A stretch of 64,000 nucleotides of DNA from Pseudomonas mosselii (GTDB lineage Bacteria > Pseudomonadota > Gammaproteobacteria > Pseudomonadales > Pseudomonadaceae): positions 4,681,501 through 4,745,500 of the forward strand of contig NZ_CP081966.1 in the NCBI RefSeq assembly GCF_019823065.1. Reading direction: 5' to 3'. Positions 20,342-28,381 of this stretch are shown piece after piece (positions within the stretch are counted from its first letter, which is position 1; every line of letters begins with the position of its first letter). Under the pieces are notes generated by a model that worked only from the letters and a program-made list of their open reading frames with translations, did no database searches and was not told the origin of the DNA. Both the position numbers and the translations under genes were made by a program.

Positions 20342-21193
20342 TCAGGCCTGCTCGCCCAGGTTCACACCCAGGCGCTTGAGCGCGAGCTTCAGCGCATCAG
20401 CGAGGTTAGCCTTGGTAGTCAGGGTGCCCAGGTCCAACCCCAGGTGCACGATGGTCTGCGCGATCTGCGGGCGCACCCCGCTGATGATGCAGTCGGCGCC
20501 CATCAGCCGGATGGCGGTGACGGTCTTGAGCAGATGCTGGGCGACCAGGGTATCGACAGTCGGCACACCGGTGATGTCGATGATGGCGATTTCCGAGCCG
20601 GTGTCGACGATACGTTGCAACAACGACTCCATCACCGTCTGGCTACGCTGCGAATCGAGCGTGCCGATCAGCGGCAGGGCCAGCACGCCATCCCACAGCT
20701 TGACCACCGGAGTGGACAACTCCAGCAGCTCTTCCTGCTGGCGCTTGATAACCGCTTCGCGGGTCTTTTGATAGGTGCGGATGGTGTGCATCCCTAAAGT
20801 GTCGACCAGCTCGGAGATCAACCACAATTGCTCGGCCAAGCGAGCCGGGTCGTCGCCGAAATGCGTTTGCAGCAGGCTGAACAGCGGCCCCTTGAGGGCG
20901 AAGATGAAATACACCGCCTGGTGCGAGTCGTGCCCCAGTTGGGCGCGGCTGGCCGAGAGTTTTTCCAGGAACCGGCGGGTTTCATCCCAGTCGCTGATGG
21001 CGATGTCATTGCCACTGCCTGTCTGCAAGACATCGACCAGCAGTTGCAGGAAATCGCGGGTTTCCTGCAACAGGGTCTGTTCCTTGATATTGCGGGTAGC
21101 GCCATTGGCCTCAAGCGCTGCCGTCCATTGCTCCAACAACTGCGCCTGGTTGTGCTTGATGGCTTCCAATGTGCTGCCGTGCAGTGCTGCCAT
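20342..21193 (-). CDS. RsbR-like (RsbRD N-domain + STAS) stressosome sensor
   Basis: A 283-residue protein. An all-helical N-terminal RsbRD/globin-like domain (residues ~10-155) is followed by a linker helix and a STAS domain with IDITGVPTVDTLVAQHLL, which holds the threonines phosphorylated in RsbR proteins. In Bacillus-type stressosomes the N-domain senses the stress input. The gene heads a six-gene minus-strand operon (RsbR, RsbS, RsbT, ATPase-PP2C, kinase, hybrid kinase) with overlaps of 4-11 bp or short gaps. No haem-binding residue can be asserted from sequence alone. Confidence 0.85.
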   Translation of the reverse strand: MAALHGSTLEAIKHNQAQLLEQWTAALEANGATRNIKEQTLLQETRDFLQLLVDVLQTGSGNDIAISDWDETRRFLEKLSASRAQLGHDSHQAVYFIFALKGPLFSLLQTHFGDDPARLAEQLWLISELVDTLGMHTIRTYQKTREAVIKRQQEELLELSTPVVKLWDGVLALPLIGTLDSQRSQTVMESLLQRIVDTGSEIAIIDITGVPTVDTLVAQHLLKTVTAIRLMGADCIISGVRPQIAQTIVHLGLDLGTLTTKANLADALKLALKRLGVNLGEQA

Positions 21194-21430
21194 GTGTGTT
21201 CGCTCCTATGCGGTTAGGCCGGCATCCCCATGAACAGCCGACCTGCAAAGAATGACATTTAGCGCTGCAAATAGTTGTAGAGTTTGAAAAGATAATTGCA
21301 ATGAGCCACTGCGCCATGGCTCCTGGCTGGGGGCAGAGGGAAAGTGAGTGAGGAACGGGTTCCGCGGCAACGCGCAATAGAGCGTGTAAGCTCAAAAAGC
21401 GCCAAGTCCTTGCTTATTTGGCCTGGAAAC

Positions 21431-21460
21431 GAAAAAACCCGCCTATAGGCGGGTTTTTCG
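21431..21460. terminator. Strong bidirectional terminator next to the tRNA-Lys fragment
   Basis: AAAAACCCGCC-tata-GGCGGGTTTTT, an 11-bp stem flanked by A and T runs. It lies 35 bp from the CCA end of the tRNA-Lys fragment and was presumably the native terminator of the intact minus-strand tRNA-Lys gene. Confidence 0.9.
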
Positions 21461-21494
21461 TATCAACCATTCCAGACTGGAACGGTTGAGAATA

Positions 21495-21539
21495 TGGTGG
21501 GTCGTGTAGGATTCGAACCTACGACCAATTGGTTAAAAG
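21495..21539 (-). other. attL: 3' 45 nt of tRNA-Lys, left ICE end
   Basis: Read on the minus strand this is the anticodon-to-CCA part of tRNA-Lys (CTTTTAACC anticodon region with TTT, T arm GGTTCGAATCC, ending ACCCACCA). The 5' half is absent: the sequence beyond 21539 does not continue as tRNA. PAPI-1/pKLC102-class elements insert in tRNA-Lys genes, with the soj gene near one end, as here. The intact tRNA should be rebuilt at the other ICE end, outside the window. CAATTGG inverted copies flank the core (CCAATTG at 21526, CAATTGG at 21541). Confidence 0.88.
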
Positions 21540-21643
21540 ACAATTGGGATCTAGGCCGATAATTCCACCTAGGGAGGGGTTTTCAGCACCATTCCGCGCC
21601 TAGGCACGCAGCCTCTAATGAAATCCACATTAGAGGCATGGCA

Positions 21644-22522
21644 ATGACACATCCGAAGAAAGCAAAACGAGCAGGTAAGGTTTCCACCAAAGGCGGCACC
21701 GGTAAATCCACCGGCTCCACCAATCTGGGGGCATTCACAGCAGACGCTGGGTTGCGCACCCTCCTCATCGATCTGGACCCCGTCCAGCCTTCCGCATCCT
21801 CCTATTTCCCCCTGGAGTACACTGCCCCGGGCGGCATTTTCGAGCTGCTGTCGTACAACGAGACCGACCCGGCCAAGATCATCTCCCGCACGTCGATCAA
21901 GAATCTCGACGTCATCATTTCGAACGATGCCAACAACCAGCTCAACAACCTCATACTGCAGGCGCCTGATGGCAGACTGCGACTAGCCAACCTGATGTCG
22001 GCTTTCGATGCCGATTACGATCTCATCCTCTTTGACACCCAGGGCGCCCGCTCTGCGATGCTGGAGATGGTCGTTCTTGCATCTGATATCATCCTCTCCC
22101 CCCTCCCCCCGAACATGTTGGCCGCGCGCGAATTCAGCCGTGGAACCATCCATATGATGGATGGCCTGCGCAGTTACGCTCGTCTCGGCCTCACCATTCC
22201 CCACATCAACATCATCATCAACGGCCTGGATGAAACTGCTGACGCGCGCGAGATCCACCGCACCGTCCGTGAAATCTTCGACGGGAACCCAGACTACACC
22301 GTCCTGCAATCGATCATTCCAGATGCCGTCATCTTCAAGAAAGCCGCGAGCCAAGGCGTGCCGGCGCATCGGCTTGAATATCGTCAACCTTCGAACCGTA
22401 AGTCGCCGGCGGCGCTGAACATCATCCGCAGCTTGGCGATCGAGGCCTTCCCTGAGTGGACGGACCGCTTCGAGGCAATGACCGAAGAGCGTGTAGCCCA
22501 AATCGTCAAAGAAGGGCGCTGA
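21644..22522 (+). CDS. soj: ParA/Soj-family partition ATPase of the ICE
   Basis: A 292-residue Walker-type ATPase with the deviant P-loop KGGTGKSTGSTNLGAF near residues 16-30, LLIDLDPVQPSAS (switch) and LILFDTQGARS. Soj is the first gene of PAPI-1-class elements and is needed to keep the excised circle. AGAGG at 21632-21636 is spaced 7 nt from the ATG at 21644; the ATG at 21638 is too close to it. The ParB gene is six kilobases downstream in the same operon. It starts a run of overlapping genes to 32117. Confidence 0.93.
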   Translation: MTHPKKAKRAGKVSTKGGTGKSTGSTNLGAFTADAGLRTLLIDLDPVQPSASSYFPLEYTAPGGIFELLSYNETDPAKIISRTSIKNLDVIISNDANNQLNNLILQAPDGRLRLANLMSAFDADYDLILFDTQGARSAMLEMVVLASDIILSPLPPNMLAAREFSRGTIHMMDGLRSYARLGLTIPHINIIINGLDETADAREIHRTVREIFDGNPDYTVLQSIIPDAVIFKKAASQGVPAHRLEYRQPSNRKSPAALNIIRSLAIEAFPEWTDRFEAMTEERVAQIVKEGR

Positions 22523-22523
22523 G

Positions 22524-23282
22524 ATGGCCAAGAGACCCATCGTCATCACCGATGCCAGCGACATCACTACCGAACTGGTTCTGCAACTCGGGAGAACGCA
22601 CTCCGCCAAGGACCTTCGCAGCGTCCAAACCCGGCTCACCTCCATCGCAGGTGATCTGCGCAAGTTCGGGTATCACTGGAATAAAGAGTCTGGGCTACTC
22701 GGAAAACTCGGAGAGCACCTGACCGATGCTCAACGGCAGCTTCTGCTCGACGCATCGCGCCTGGTTGAATCCATCGGCAACAACGTTACTCATGCCAAGG
22801 AAAAACTTGTTCGGACCGAGAAGGACACGAAACGCCGGCAAGATGCCCGTGATGCACTGGCGAAGCAGCTCGTTGCGCGTACATTCCCCTTGCCCACCGA
22901 AACCCATGAAGAACGGCTCGAGACGATCAAGGCTGCACTCATCCTGAATCGTGCACGACAGTTCCATACCTCCTACAACCCATCTGAATTCAACCTCTAC
23001 GTCAGGAGCGATCTGAAGACGCCTGATCGACTCTACGGGGCCTCACCTGAGCAACACCGGGTCGGGAATATCCAAACACTCCGTTACTTCATGATCAGCG
23101 ACCTGACCAGCCACCTTGCTTATGACGATGGTTCGTCGGTTGAGGAACGTCTGCGACTCCTGCAGGAGAAAGTGGCCGAAGCTGTTGGCCTGGCTGCCTT
23201 GACAGCAGACGAACGCGAGACCCTGCGCCTGTGGAAAGAGGCTCTCTCCCCCGATGGGGCGAAGCAGGAGGGCCAAGCATGA
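22524..23282 (+). CDS. Conserved ICE protein, helical/coiled coil, unknown function
   Basis: 252 residues, charged and predominantly helical (EKLVRTEKDTKRRQDARDALAKQ around residue 95). I do not recognise a domain. It lies 1 bp after soj and overlaps the next gene by 4 bp (ATGA), so it is part of the maintenance operon; a partner role for Soj or the helicase is possible but unproven. Confidence 0.75.
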   Translation: MAKRPIVITDASDITTELVLQLGRTHSAKDLRSVQTRLTSIAGDLRKFGYHWNKESGLLGKLGEHLTDAQRQLLLDASRLVESIGNNVTHAKEKLVRTEKDTKRRQDARDALAKQLVARTFPLPTETHEERLETIKAALILNRARQFHTSYNPSEFNLYVRSDLKTPDRLYGASPEQHRVGNIQTLRYFMISDLTSHLAYDDGSSVEERLRLLQEKVAEAVGLAALTADERETLRLWKEALSPDGAKQEGQA

Positions 23283-23806
23283 ACAACGTCAGCCAACAGC
23301 AGCTCGACCTTCTCTGGCACACCTTGGGTCTGTCCGCCGAAAACAGACACCGGCGCACAGTTAGCCGCAATTACTTTCTCACAAGCCCAGGTTGCAGCGA
23401 TGCACGACAGCTCGACGTGCTCGTCGCAGCAGGGCTCATGTCGTGCGGAAAGCCTCCAGCTTTTTGTCCCCAGGATGAAGTTGTTTATCGCGCTACGAGT
23501 CAGGGCCAGCACTTCGCAGAGACCAGCCTCCCTCCGCTACCAAAACTCACTCGGTATGACGAGTTTCTGGATGCAGACAGCGGGCTTGAGTTTCACGAAT
23601 GGCTCGGGATCGAAAAACCCACGATTGAGCATCGTTGTAAGTCATTCGGCTACAGCGAAGTGGGCAGCCTGATCTCTATAGAGTCCGGCTGTCGCATGAG
23701 CTCAAGCCGTGCTACGGGCGAGTGGTGCAAGACCAAGAAAGACGCCAAGGCCAGTTACAAAGCGGCCTTAGCGGCTTCGAAGGCTCATCGCGCGGAGGCT
23801 GCATGA
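23279..23806 (+). CDS. Conserved ICE hypothetical protein
   Basis: 175 residues beginning MNNVSQQQLDLLWHTLGL, a helical start similar to phage and ICE proteins that read nine or so residues into a winged-helix-like fold. The C-terminus is rich in Lys and Ala (KTKKDAKASYKAALAASKAH) and may contact nucleic acid. The start at 23279 overlaps the previous stop as ATGA. Function unknown. Confidence 0.72.
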   Translation: MNNVSQQQLDLLWHTLGLSAENRHRRTVSRNYFLTSPGCSDARQLDVLVAAGLMSCGKPPAFCPQDEVVYRATSQGQHFAETSLPPLPKLTRYDEFLDADSGLEFHEWLGIEKPTIEHRCKSFGYSEVGSLISIESGCRMSSSRATGEWCKTKKDAKASYKAALAASKAHRAEAA

Positions 23807-24048
23807 TGAATCCTGCCTCTATTTCCCAGTTCGCTGGCACGCTTTGCCTGTACCTCATGAACTGCTCTGTGGCACTGGCGACCGCCTATGGCTTGGGTTC
23901 GATCTTCAAAGCCCCGCTCGCCGAAATCGCTCTGCAGGGTTCGGTCTACTCGGCCTATGCGCTCGGCACGGTCGGGACGCTGAATCTCCTGGTGCTGATC
24001 GCATCAGCTATGCGTGGACAACCTCGCCAACTTGGGGAGGGCTCCTGA
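23803..24048 (+). CDS. Small inner-membrane protein
   Basis: 81 residues with two hydrophobic segments (about residues 8-32 and 47-68, the latter GTVGTLNLLVLIASAM). A GGAGG site at 23794-23798 supports the ATG at 23803. The gene overlaps both neighbours by 1-4 bp. Function unknown. Confidence 0.7.
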   Translation: MMNPASISQFAGTLCLYLMNCSVALATAYGLGSIFKAPLAEIALQGSVYSAYALGTVGTLNLLVLIASAMRGQPRQLGEGS

Positions 24049-24746
24049 TGGACAAGCAGAAGATCCTCGACAAAGTCACCAAGCTGATGGCCTTGGCCAA
24101 CAGCCCAGGGGCAAACACGAACGAGGCAGCAATCGCATTGCGCCAGGCCCGCTCGCTCATGGCCCAGTACAACATCGACGCAGACGAACTGCGGGCCAGC
24201 CAAGTTCTTGAAGCAAGCATCCCCACGGGCACACGTCGATCCCCAGCGGATTGGTTGCATGCCCTCGCCGGAACATGTGCAGCCGCATTCGACTGCAGCC
24301 ACCTCTCTTACTACCACCCATTGAAGGGTTACTGCTTCAAGTTCCTGGGCAAGGGTATCGGTCCGGATCTGGCTGCCTATGCCTACAGCAGCCTCGTCCT
24401 GCAGTTACAGAAAGCACGTCGCGAGCATGTCTCGCAGCAGAAACGGTGCCAGCTGAAGACCAAACGACGCCGCGGCCAACTGTTTGCGGAGGGTTGGATT
24501 GGAGCAGTGGCCTACAAAGTTCGAGAGTTCGCGGGTGACCTGGCTCCGGAGATCAAGGCTGAGATCACGGCCTACTTGACCGTGCATCACCCTGACTTGA
24601 AGCAAAGCGACATCACGCCAAGCGAAGCCAAAGGCCACGATCGTAGCTCTCTGTACGCAGGTATTCGGCAAGGCCGGCATGCTCAGCTCCACCACGGAGT
24701 TGGCCGCACCGAACAGCCTGGCATTTCCCACGGGGGTGCCAGATGA
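24048..24746 (+). CDS. DUF2786 family protein
   Basis: 232 residues. The N-terminal ~40 residues (ILDKVTKLMALANSPGANTNEAAIALRQARSLM) match DUF2786, and the rest resembles the attached DUF7168-type domain with LSYYHPLKGYCFKFLGKG and a basic stretch KRRRGQLFAEGWIGAV. Such proteins are common in phages and ICEs near replication genes; biochemical role unknown. GGGGAGG precedes the ATG, which overlaps the prior TGA. Confidence 0.82.
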   Translation: MDKQKILDKVTKLMALANSPGANTNEAAIALRQARSLMAQYNIDADELRASQVLEASIPTGTRRSPADWLHALAGTCAAAFDCSHLSYYHPLKGYCFKFLGKGIGPDLAAYAYSSLVLQLQKARREHVSQQKRCQLKTKRRRGQLFAEGWIGAVAYKVREFAGDLAPEIKAEITAYLTVHHPDLKQSDITPSEAKGHDRSSLYAGIRQGRHAQLHHGVGRTEQPGISHGGAR

Positions 24747-26089
24747 CCGACCTGAGCTATTCACCTCCTCACTCCATGGAGGCCGAACAGGGCGTCCTGG
24801 GCGGGCTGATGCTGGACAACGAAGCCTGGGATCTCGTCGGTGACCTACTGCAGGCAGATGACTTCTTTCGGGGCGAACACAGGCTGATTTTCACCGCTAT
24901 CCAAGAACTGTCAGAGAAAAACAGCCCTTTCGACGTGGTCACGATTTTCGAGCAGATGGCCGTCCCCGAGGAGGTTGGAGGACTTTCCTACCTGGCAGAG
25001 CTGGCCAAGAACACCCCGTCTGTAGCGAATATCCAATCGTATGCGGAGATCGTGCGTAATCGCGCACACCTTCGTCGCATCATGTCCCTGTGTTTCCAGG
25101 GGACACGGGATGCAGCTGAACTTGCTGCTGACGCGGCGGAGGTTCAGGACACGCTCGAGCAGAAGCTGTTCGCGCTGGGCGAAGGTCGCGTTGTACGTGA
25201 ATTCGCCAACATGAACGAGGCACTGCTCTCTGTCGTCGACAAGATCGACGCGAATTTCAACGGTCATGTGACCGTAACGGGGGTGCCAACAGGCATCACC
25301 GATCTCGATGAAATGACGCGCGGCCTGCAGCCAGCAGACCTGATCATCGTCGGCGCGCGCCCATCCATGGGCAAGACCTCGTTCTGCTTGAGCATCGTAG
25401 ATGCCGCGCTGAACAGTAAGCCTGACGAGATCGTGCTGGTTTTCAGCATGGAGATGCCTACCGAGGCCCTCATCTACCGAATGCTGGCAATTTTGGGCCA
25501 CATCGACCTGAGCAGGCTCCTGTCCGGTCAGTTGCAGGACGAGGACTGGCCCAAACTCTCCGCCGCCGTGCATCGCATGAGCGCATACGGCAACCGTCTG
25601 GTCATCGATGACAGTGCAAACCTCACTCCTGCTGCGATGCGCGCCAAGGTTCGACGCGCTAGCCGGCGCTTTGGGAGGCCCTGCTTGATCATGGCGGATT
25701 ACCTGCAACTCATGCGCTGCCCTGGGCAAGAGAACCGGGCCAATGAGATCAGCGAGATATCTCGTTCCCTCAAGGGAATCGCGAAGGAATTCAACTGCCC
25801 CTTCGTAGCTCTTTCTCAGCTCAACCGGGCTCTGGAGCAACGTCAGAACAAACGACCAGTCAACGCCGATCTGCGCGACAGCGGAGCGATCGAGCAAGAC
25901 GCCGACATCATCCTCTTCGTGTACCGAGACGAGGTGTACAACGAAAACACCGAGTTCAAGGGGATTGCCGAGCTGATTATCGGCAAACAACGCCAAGGGC
26001 CTACGGGCTATGTACGCGCAGCCTTTATCGCCAACCAAACTCGCTTCGCAAACCTCACTGCTGACCATTGGCAAGGAGCTGCCGCATGA
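24743..26089 (+). CDS. dnaB: Replicative DNA helicase DnaB-like
   Basis: A 448-residue DnaB homologue. The N-terminal helical domain (SMEAEQGVLGGLMLDNEAWD) is followed by the RecA-like ATPase with Walker A GARPSMGKTS near residue 212 and VALSQLNRALEQR and DLRDSGAIEQDADII toward the C-terminus. It would unwind the ICE at its own origin. It is shorter than chromosomal DnaB (about 460-465), as usual for the mobile copies. It overlaps both neighbours by 4 bp. Confidence 0.95.
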   Translation: MTDLSYSPPHSMEAEQGVLGGLMLDNEAWDLVGDLLQADDFFRGEHRLIFTAIQELSEKNSPFDVVTIFEQMAVPEEVGGLSYLAELAKNTPSVANIQSYAEIVRNRAHLRRIMSLCFQGTRDAAELAADAAEVQDTLEQKLFALGEGRVVREFANMNEALLSVVDKIDANFNGHVTVTGVPTGITDLDEMTRGLQPADLIIVGARPSMGKTSFCLSIVDAALNSKPDEIVLVFSMEMPTEALIYRMLAILGHIDLSRLLSGQLQDEDWPKLSAAVHRMSAYGNRLVIDDSANLTPAAMRAKVRRASRRFGRPCLIMADYLQLMRCPGQENRANEISEISRSLKGIAKEFNCPFVALSQLNRALEQRQNKRPVNADLRDSGAIEQDADIILFVYRDEVYNENTEFKGIAELIIGKQRQGPTGYVRAAFIANQTRFANLTADHWQGAAA

Positions 26090-26274
26090 CGCTCACAGAA
26101 TCCCATCTGATTACGCATGGCTGCCTTAACTGTGGCCGGCACTTCGCGCTTCATCAGGTACGGCAGGTGCATCCTGCTGAGCATACCCCTGAAGGTGAGG
26201 CAGAGGTTCTGGTATGCCCGGTCTGCGGCAGCTATGACCCCGTTCCTCTCTCGGAGGTGCCCAATGCAGGCTGA
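26086..26274 (+). CDS. Small zinc-ribbon-like protein
   Basis: 62 residues with two CxxC pairs: CLNCG near residue 13 and CPVCG near residue 45, which fits a four-cysteine zinc ribbon. The ATG at 26086 overlaps the dnaB stop; GGAG at 26075 is the ribosome site. A role in replication or transcription is possible but unsupported beyond context. Confidence 0.75.
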   Translation: MTLTESHLITHGCLNCGRHFALHQVRQVHPAEHTPEGEAEVLVCPVCGSYDPVPLSEVPNAG

Positions 26275-26791
26275 GCAGATCTACCCTTCGATCCCTGCAA
26301 TCGCAAACACCGACCAATCGGCCTTGGCATTCGCGCACCAGTCTGGCGTAAACGCGGTTTGGCTGGATGCTCTCAGCCAGGTTGTCTCACGGCTCACCCA
26401 GTTCGGTGAAACCACGGTGCCTGTTGAGCTGAATGAGGCTCTGCAAGAGCTTGCACAGCTGCAGTACGTCGAGCTGGAAAGCCATGATGCTGGAACGCTG
26501 GCAGCGACCCTCCTTGGCCAACCAGCCCTGCTGACCAATTACTTCTGGTCAGTATGGGTACCAAGGCACCTCCTGAGCTGCGGTCTGAAGGTTGCAGTAA
26601 CCCCCCATCTGACCAGCTCCGTGGACGAGGCTCATCACTGCACCGTGGTCTTCCGGATTCCTGGATCGCGCGAGACTGCACGTGAGTTCCTCACCGACCT
26701 GGCCACCCAATATCCGGGCTGCACCCCGGAAATCGTGGCCATCCAAGCGGGTGATGCACTTTGCCCGAAGGAGGCCGGATCCAATGCGTAA
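26264..26791 (+). CDS. Conserved ICE hypothetical protein
   Basis: 175 residues, no recognised domain. CGGAGG at 26251 supports the ATG at 26264, which overlaps the upstream gene by 11 bp; a longer in-frame start inside the zinc-ribbon gene is unlikely. The second half has an alternating beta-alpha pattern. Function unknown. Confidence 0.7.
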   Translation: MQAEQIYPSIPAIANTDQSALAFAHQSGVNAVWLDALSQVVSRLTQFGETTVPVELNEALQELAQLQYVELESHDAGTLAATLLGQPALLTNYFWSVWVPRHLLSCGLKVAVTPHLTSSVDEAHHCTVVFRIPGSRETAREFLTDLATQYPGCTPEIVAIQAGDALCPKEAGSNA

Positions 26792-27017
26792 CCTTCTTCG
26801 CGGCGCCCACGACAGTGTCCGCCGGCTTGCTGAGTTTGCCCTCTCCGAGGGCTGGACTCTCTCCAGGTCCAATAGCGGCCACCTGAAGTTCAGCAAGTCC
26901 GGCTTCGCACCGATTTTCACTTCCTGCACACCTAGCGACCACCGTTCCGAGCGCAACACCCGGGCGTTGCTTCGACGTGCGGAAGTCCAAAACAGCTCCT
27001 CGCGGGGGATTCAATAA
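26784..27017 (+). CDS. HicA-like (dsRBD-fold) small protein, no HicB partner
   Basis: 77 residues. The pattern [23 protein letters not shown] resembles the HicA mRNA-interferase core G-W-x-R-x-x-x-G-S-H, though here the catalytic region is NSGHLKF. No HicB antitoxin is adjacent: the next gene is NdpA. It may thus be a domesticated RNA-binding protein. Overlaps both neighbours (8 bp and 1 bp). Confidence 0.6.
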   Translation: MRNLLRGAHDSVRRLAEFALSEGWTLSRSNSGHLKFSKSGFAPIFTSCTPSDHRSERNTRALLRRAEVQNSSSRGIQ

Positions 27018-28021
27018 TGCCGATCCGACACGTAATTATTCACCAGCTCGACAAGCAGCCCGACGGCAGCCCCGCCGTCCTTCATGCCCGTGACACTGAG
27101 CTCCCACCGTCCGATGCTATCGTGAGTCTCCAGGGCGACCTGAACGACAGCTACAACGCCAAGCAAGGCAAAGCGTGGGGCTTCTTCCATGGGGAGTCGG
27201 GTGCGTACCCATTCAGCGGTTGGCTGAAACAGTACCTGGAGGAGCAGCAAGACTTCACCAGCTTCAGCCGTGTGTCTGTCGAACACCTGCAGAAACTGCT
27301 TGAAGAGGTCAACCTGTCCACCGGTGGCCACGTGTTCTTCAGCCATTACCAACAAGGCTTGACTGAGTACTTGATGATCGCTGTCCTCCAGCAGGTCGAA
27401 ACCGTCAGCCTGGACGGTGATCTTAATGTTGTAGCCTCTCGCTACCTGGACACCAGCAACTTCTCCTGCGCGGCCCGGATCAACCTGAGCGAGTGGCGCA
27501 ACAACCCTAACTCGAAGCAGTACATTTCCTTCGTTAAAGGCAAAAACGGCAGGAAGAGTTCGGACTACTTCCGCGACTTCATCGGGTGCCAAGAAGGCGT
27601 CGACGGGCCAGGTGAAACCCGCACGCTTCTCAAGGCATTCACCGACTACGTCGAGAAAGAGGATCTCCCAGAAGAAAGCGCCCGGGAGAAAACCCACGCG
27701 CTGCTCGACTATGCCACCACCCAAACGAAGCTGGGGCAGCCCCTCTCTCTTCAAGAGCTGTCCCAGACTCTCGATGAAGACCGCCCTCAGGCGTTTTACG
27801 ACCACATCCGCAATAGCGACTACGGCCTATCCCCTGAGATCCCGGCCGATAAGCGCACACTCAACCAGTTCCGCCGTTTCACCGGCCGCGCCGAAGGTCT
27901 GTCGATCAGCTTTGAGGCGCACCTGCTCGGTTCCAACGTCACCTACGACGCCGACACCGGCTCGCTGACGATCAAGAACCTGCCCACTCAGCTCACCGAC
28001 CAACTCAAACGCCGCCAGTAA
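27017..28021 (+). CDS. Nucleoid-associated protein NdpA/YejK family
   Basis: A 334-residue NdpA-like protein ([17 protein letters not shown] start, [24 protein letters not shown]). Chromosomal YejK binds the nucleoid and topoisomerase IV. The ICE copy could assist compaction or segregation of the excised circle. ATG at 27017 overlaps the upstream TAA/ATG junction. Confidence 0.88.
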   Translation: MPIRHVIIHQLDKQPDGSPAVLHARDTELPPSDAIVSLQGDLNDSYNAKQGKAWGFFHGESGAYPFSGWLKQYLEEQQDFTSFSRVSVEHLQKLLEEVNLSTGGHVFFSHYQQGLTEYLMIAVLQQVETVSLDGDLNVVASRYLDTSNFSCAARINLSEWRNNPNSKQYISFVKGKNGRKSSDYFRDFIGCQEGVDGPGETRTLLKAFTDYVEKEDLPEESAREKTHALLDYATTQTKLGQPLSLQELSQTLDEDRPQAFYDHIRNSDYGLSPEIPADKRTLNQFRRFTGRAEGLSISFEAHLLGSNVTYDADTGSLTIKNLPTQLTDQLKRRQ

Positions 28022-28032
28022 GGAGAACCACC

Positions 28033-28380
28033 ATGAACGCAACCAATTCCCGTACCGCTGACAAGTTCGTGGTTCGCCTGCCGAATGGCATGCGTGAACA
28101 AGTGGCAGAAGTCGCCCGCAAGAACCATCGTTCCATGAACAGCGAAATCATCGATCGCCTCGAGCAATCGCTACTCAACGGTCAATTTGAGCCGGCGCAG
28201 AAAGCCCAGGGCGACGGCGCCAACGCAGAGGAGTTGAGATCCGAGCTGACCCGCGCATACCGGATCATCGATCGCCTGTTGCAAAATGCTGTTCCAACTC
28301 AAGACGACATTCAGGAAGTGCTGCACCTGGTTCGCCACTCTCCTCTGGCTCACCCGCACGTTGCTGCGGTAGGAGCTTGA
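28033..28380 (+). CDS. Arc-type ribbon-helix-helix DNA-binding protein
   Basis: 115 residues. The N-terminal ~45 residues (DKFVVRLPNGMREQVAEVARKNHRSMNSEIIDRLE) are a clear Arc/MetJ ribbon-helix-helix. A helical tail follows. Its position 2 bp before ParB, with an AGGAG ribosome site, suggests a transcriptional regulator of this operon or a partition accessory protein. Confidence 0.88.
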   Translation: MNATNSRTADKFVVRLPNGMREQVAEVARKNHRSMNSEIIDRLEQSLLNGQFEPAQKAQGDGANAEELRSELTRAYRIIDRLLQNAVPTQDDIQEVLHLVRHSPLAHPHVAAVGA

Positions 28381-28381
28381 G

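Noticed and set aside
21495..21600. Functional tRNA-Lys gene
   Set aside because: Only the 3' 45 nt are present; the sequence beyond does not form the D arm or acceptor 5' strand.
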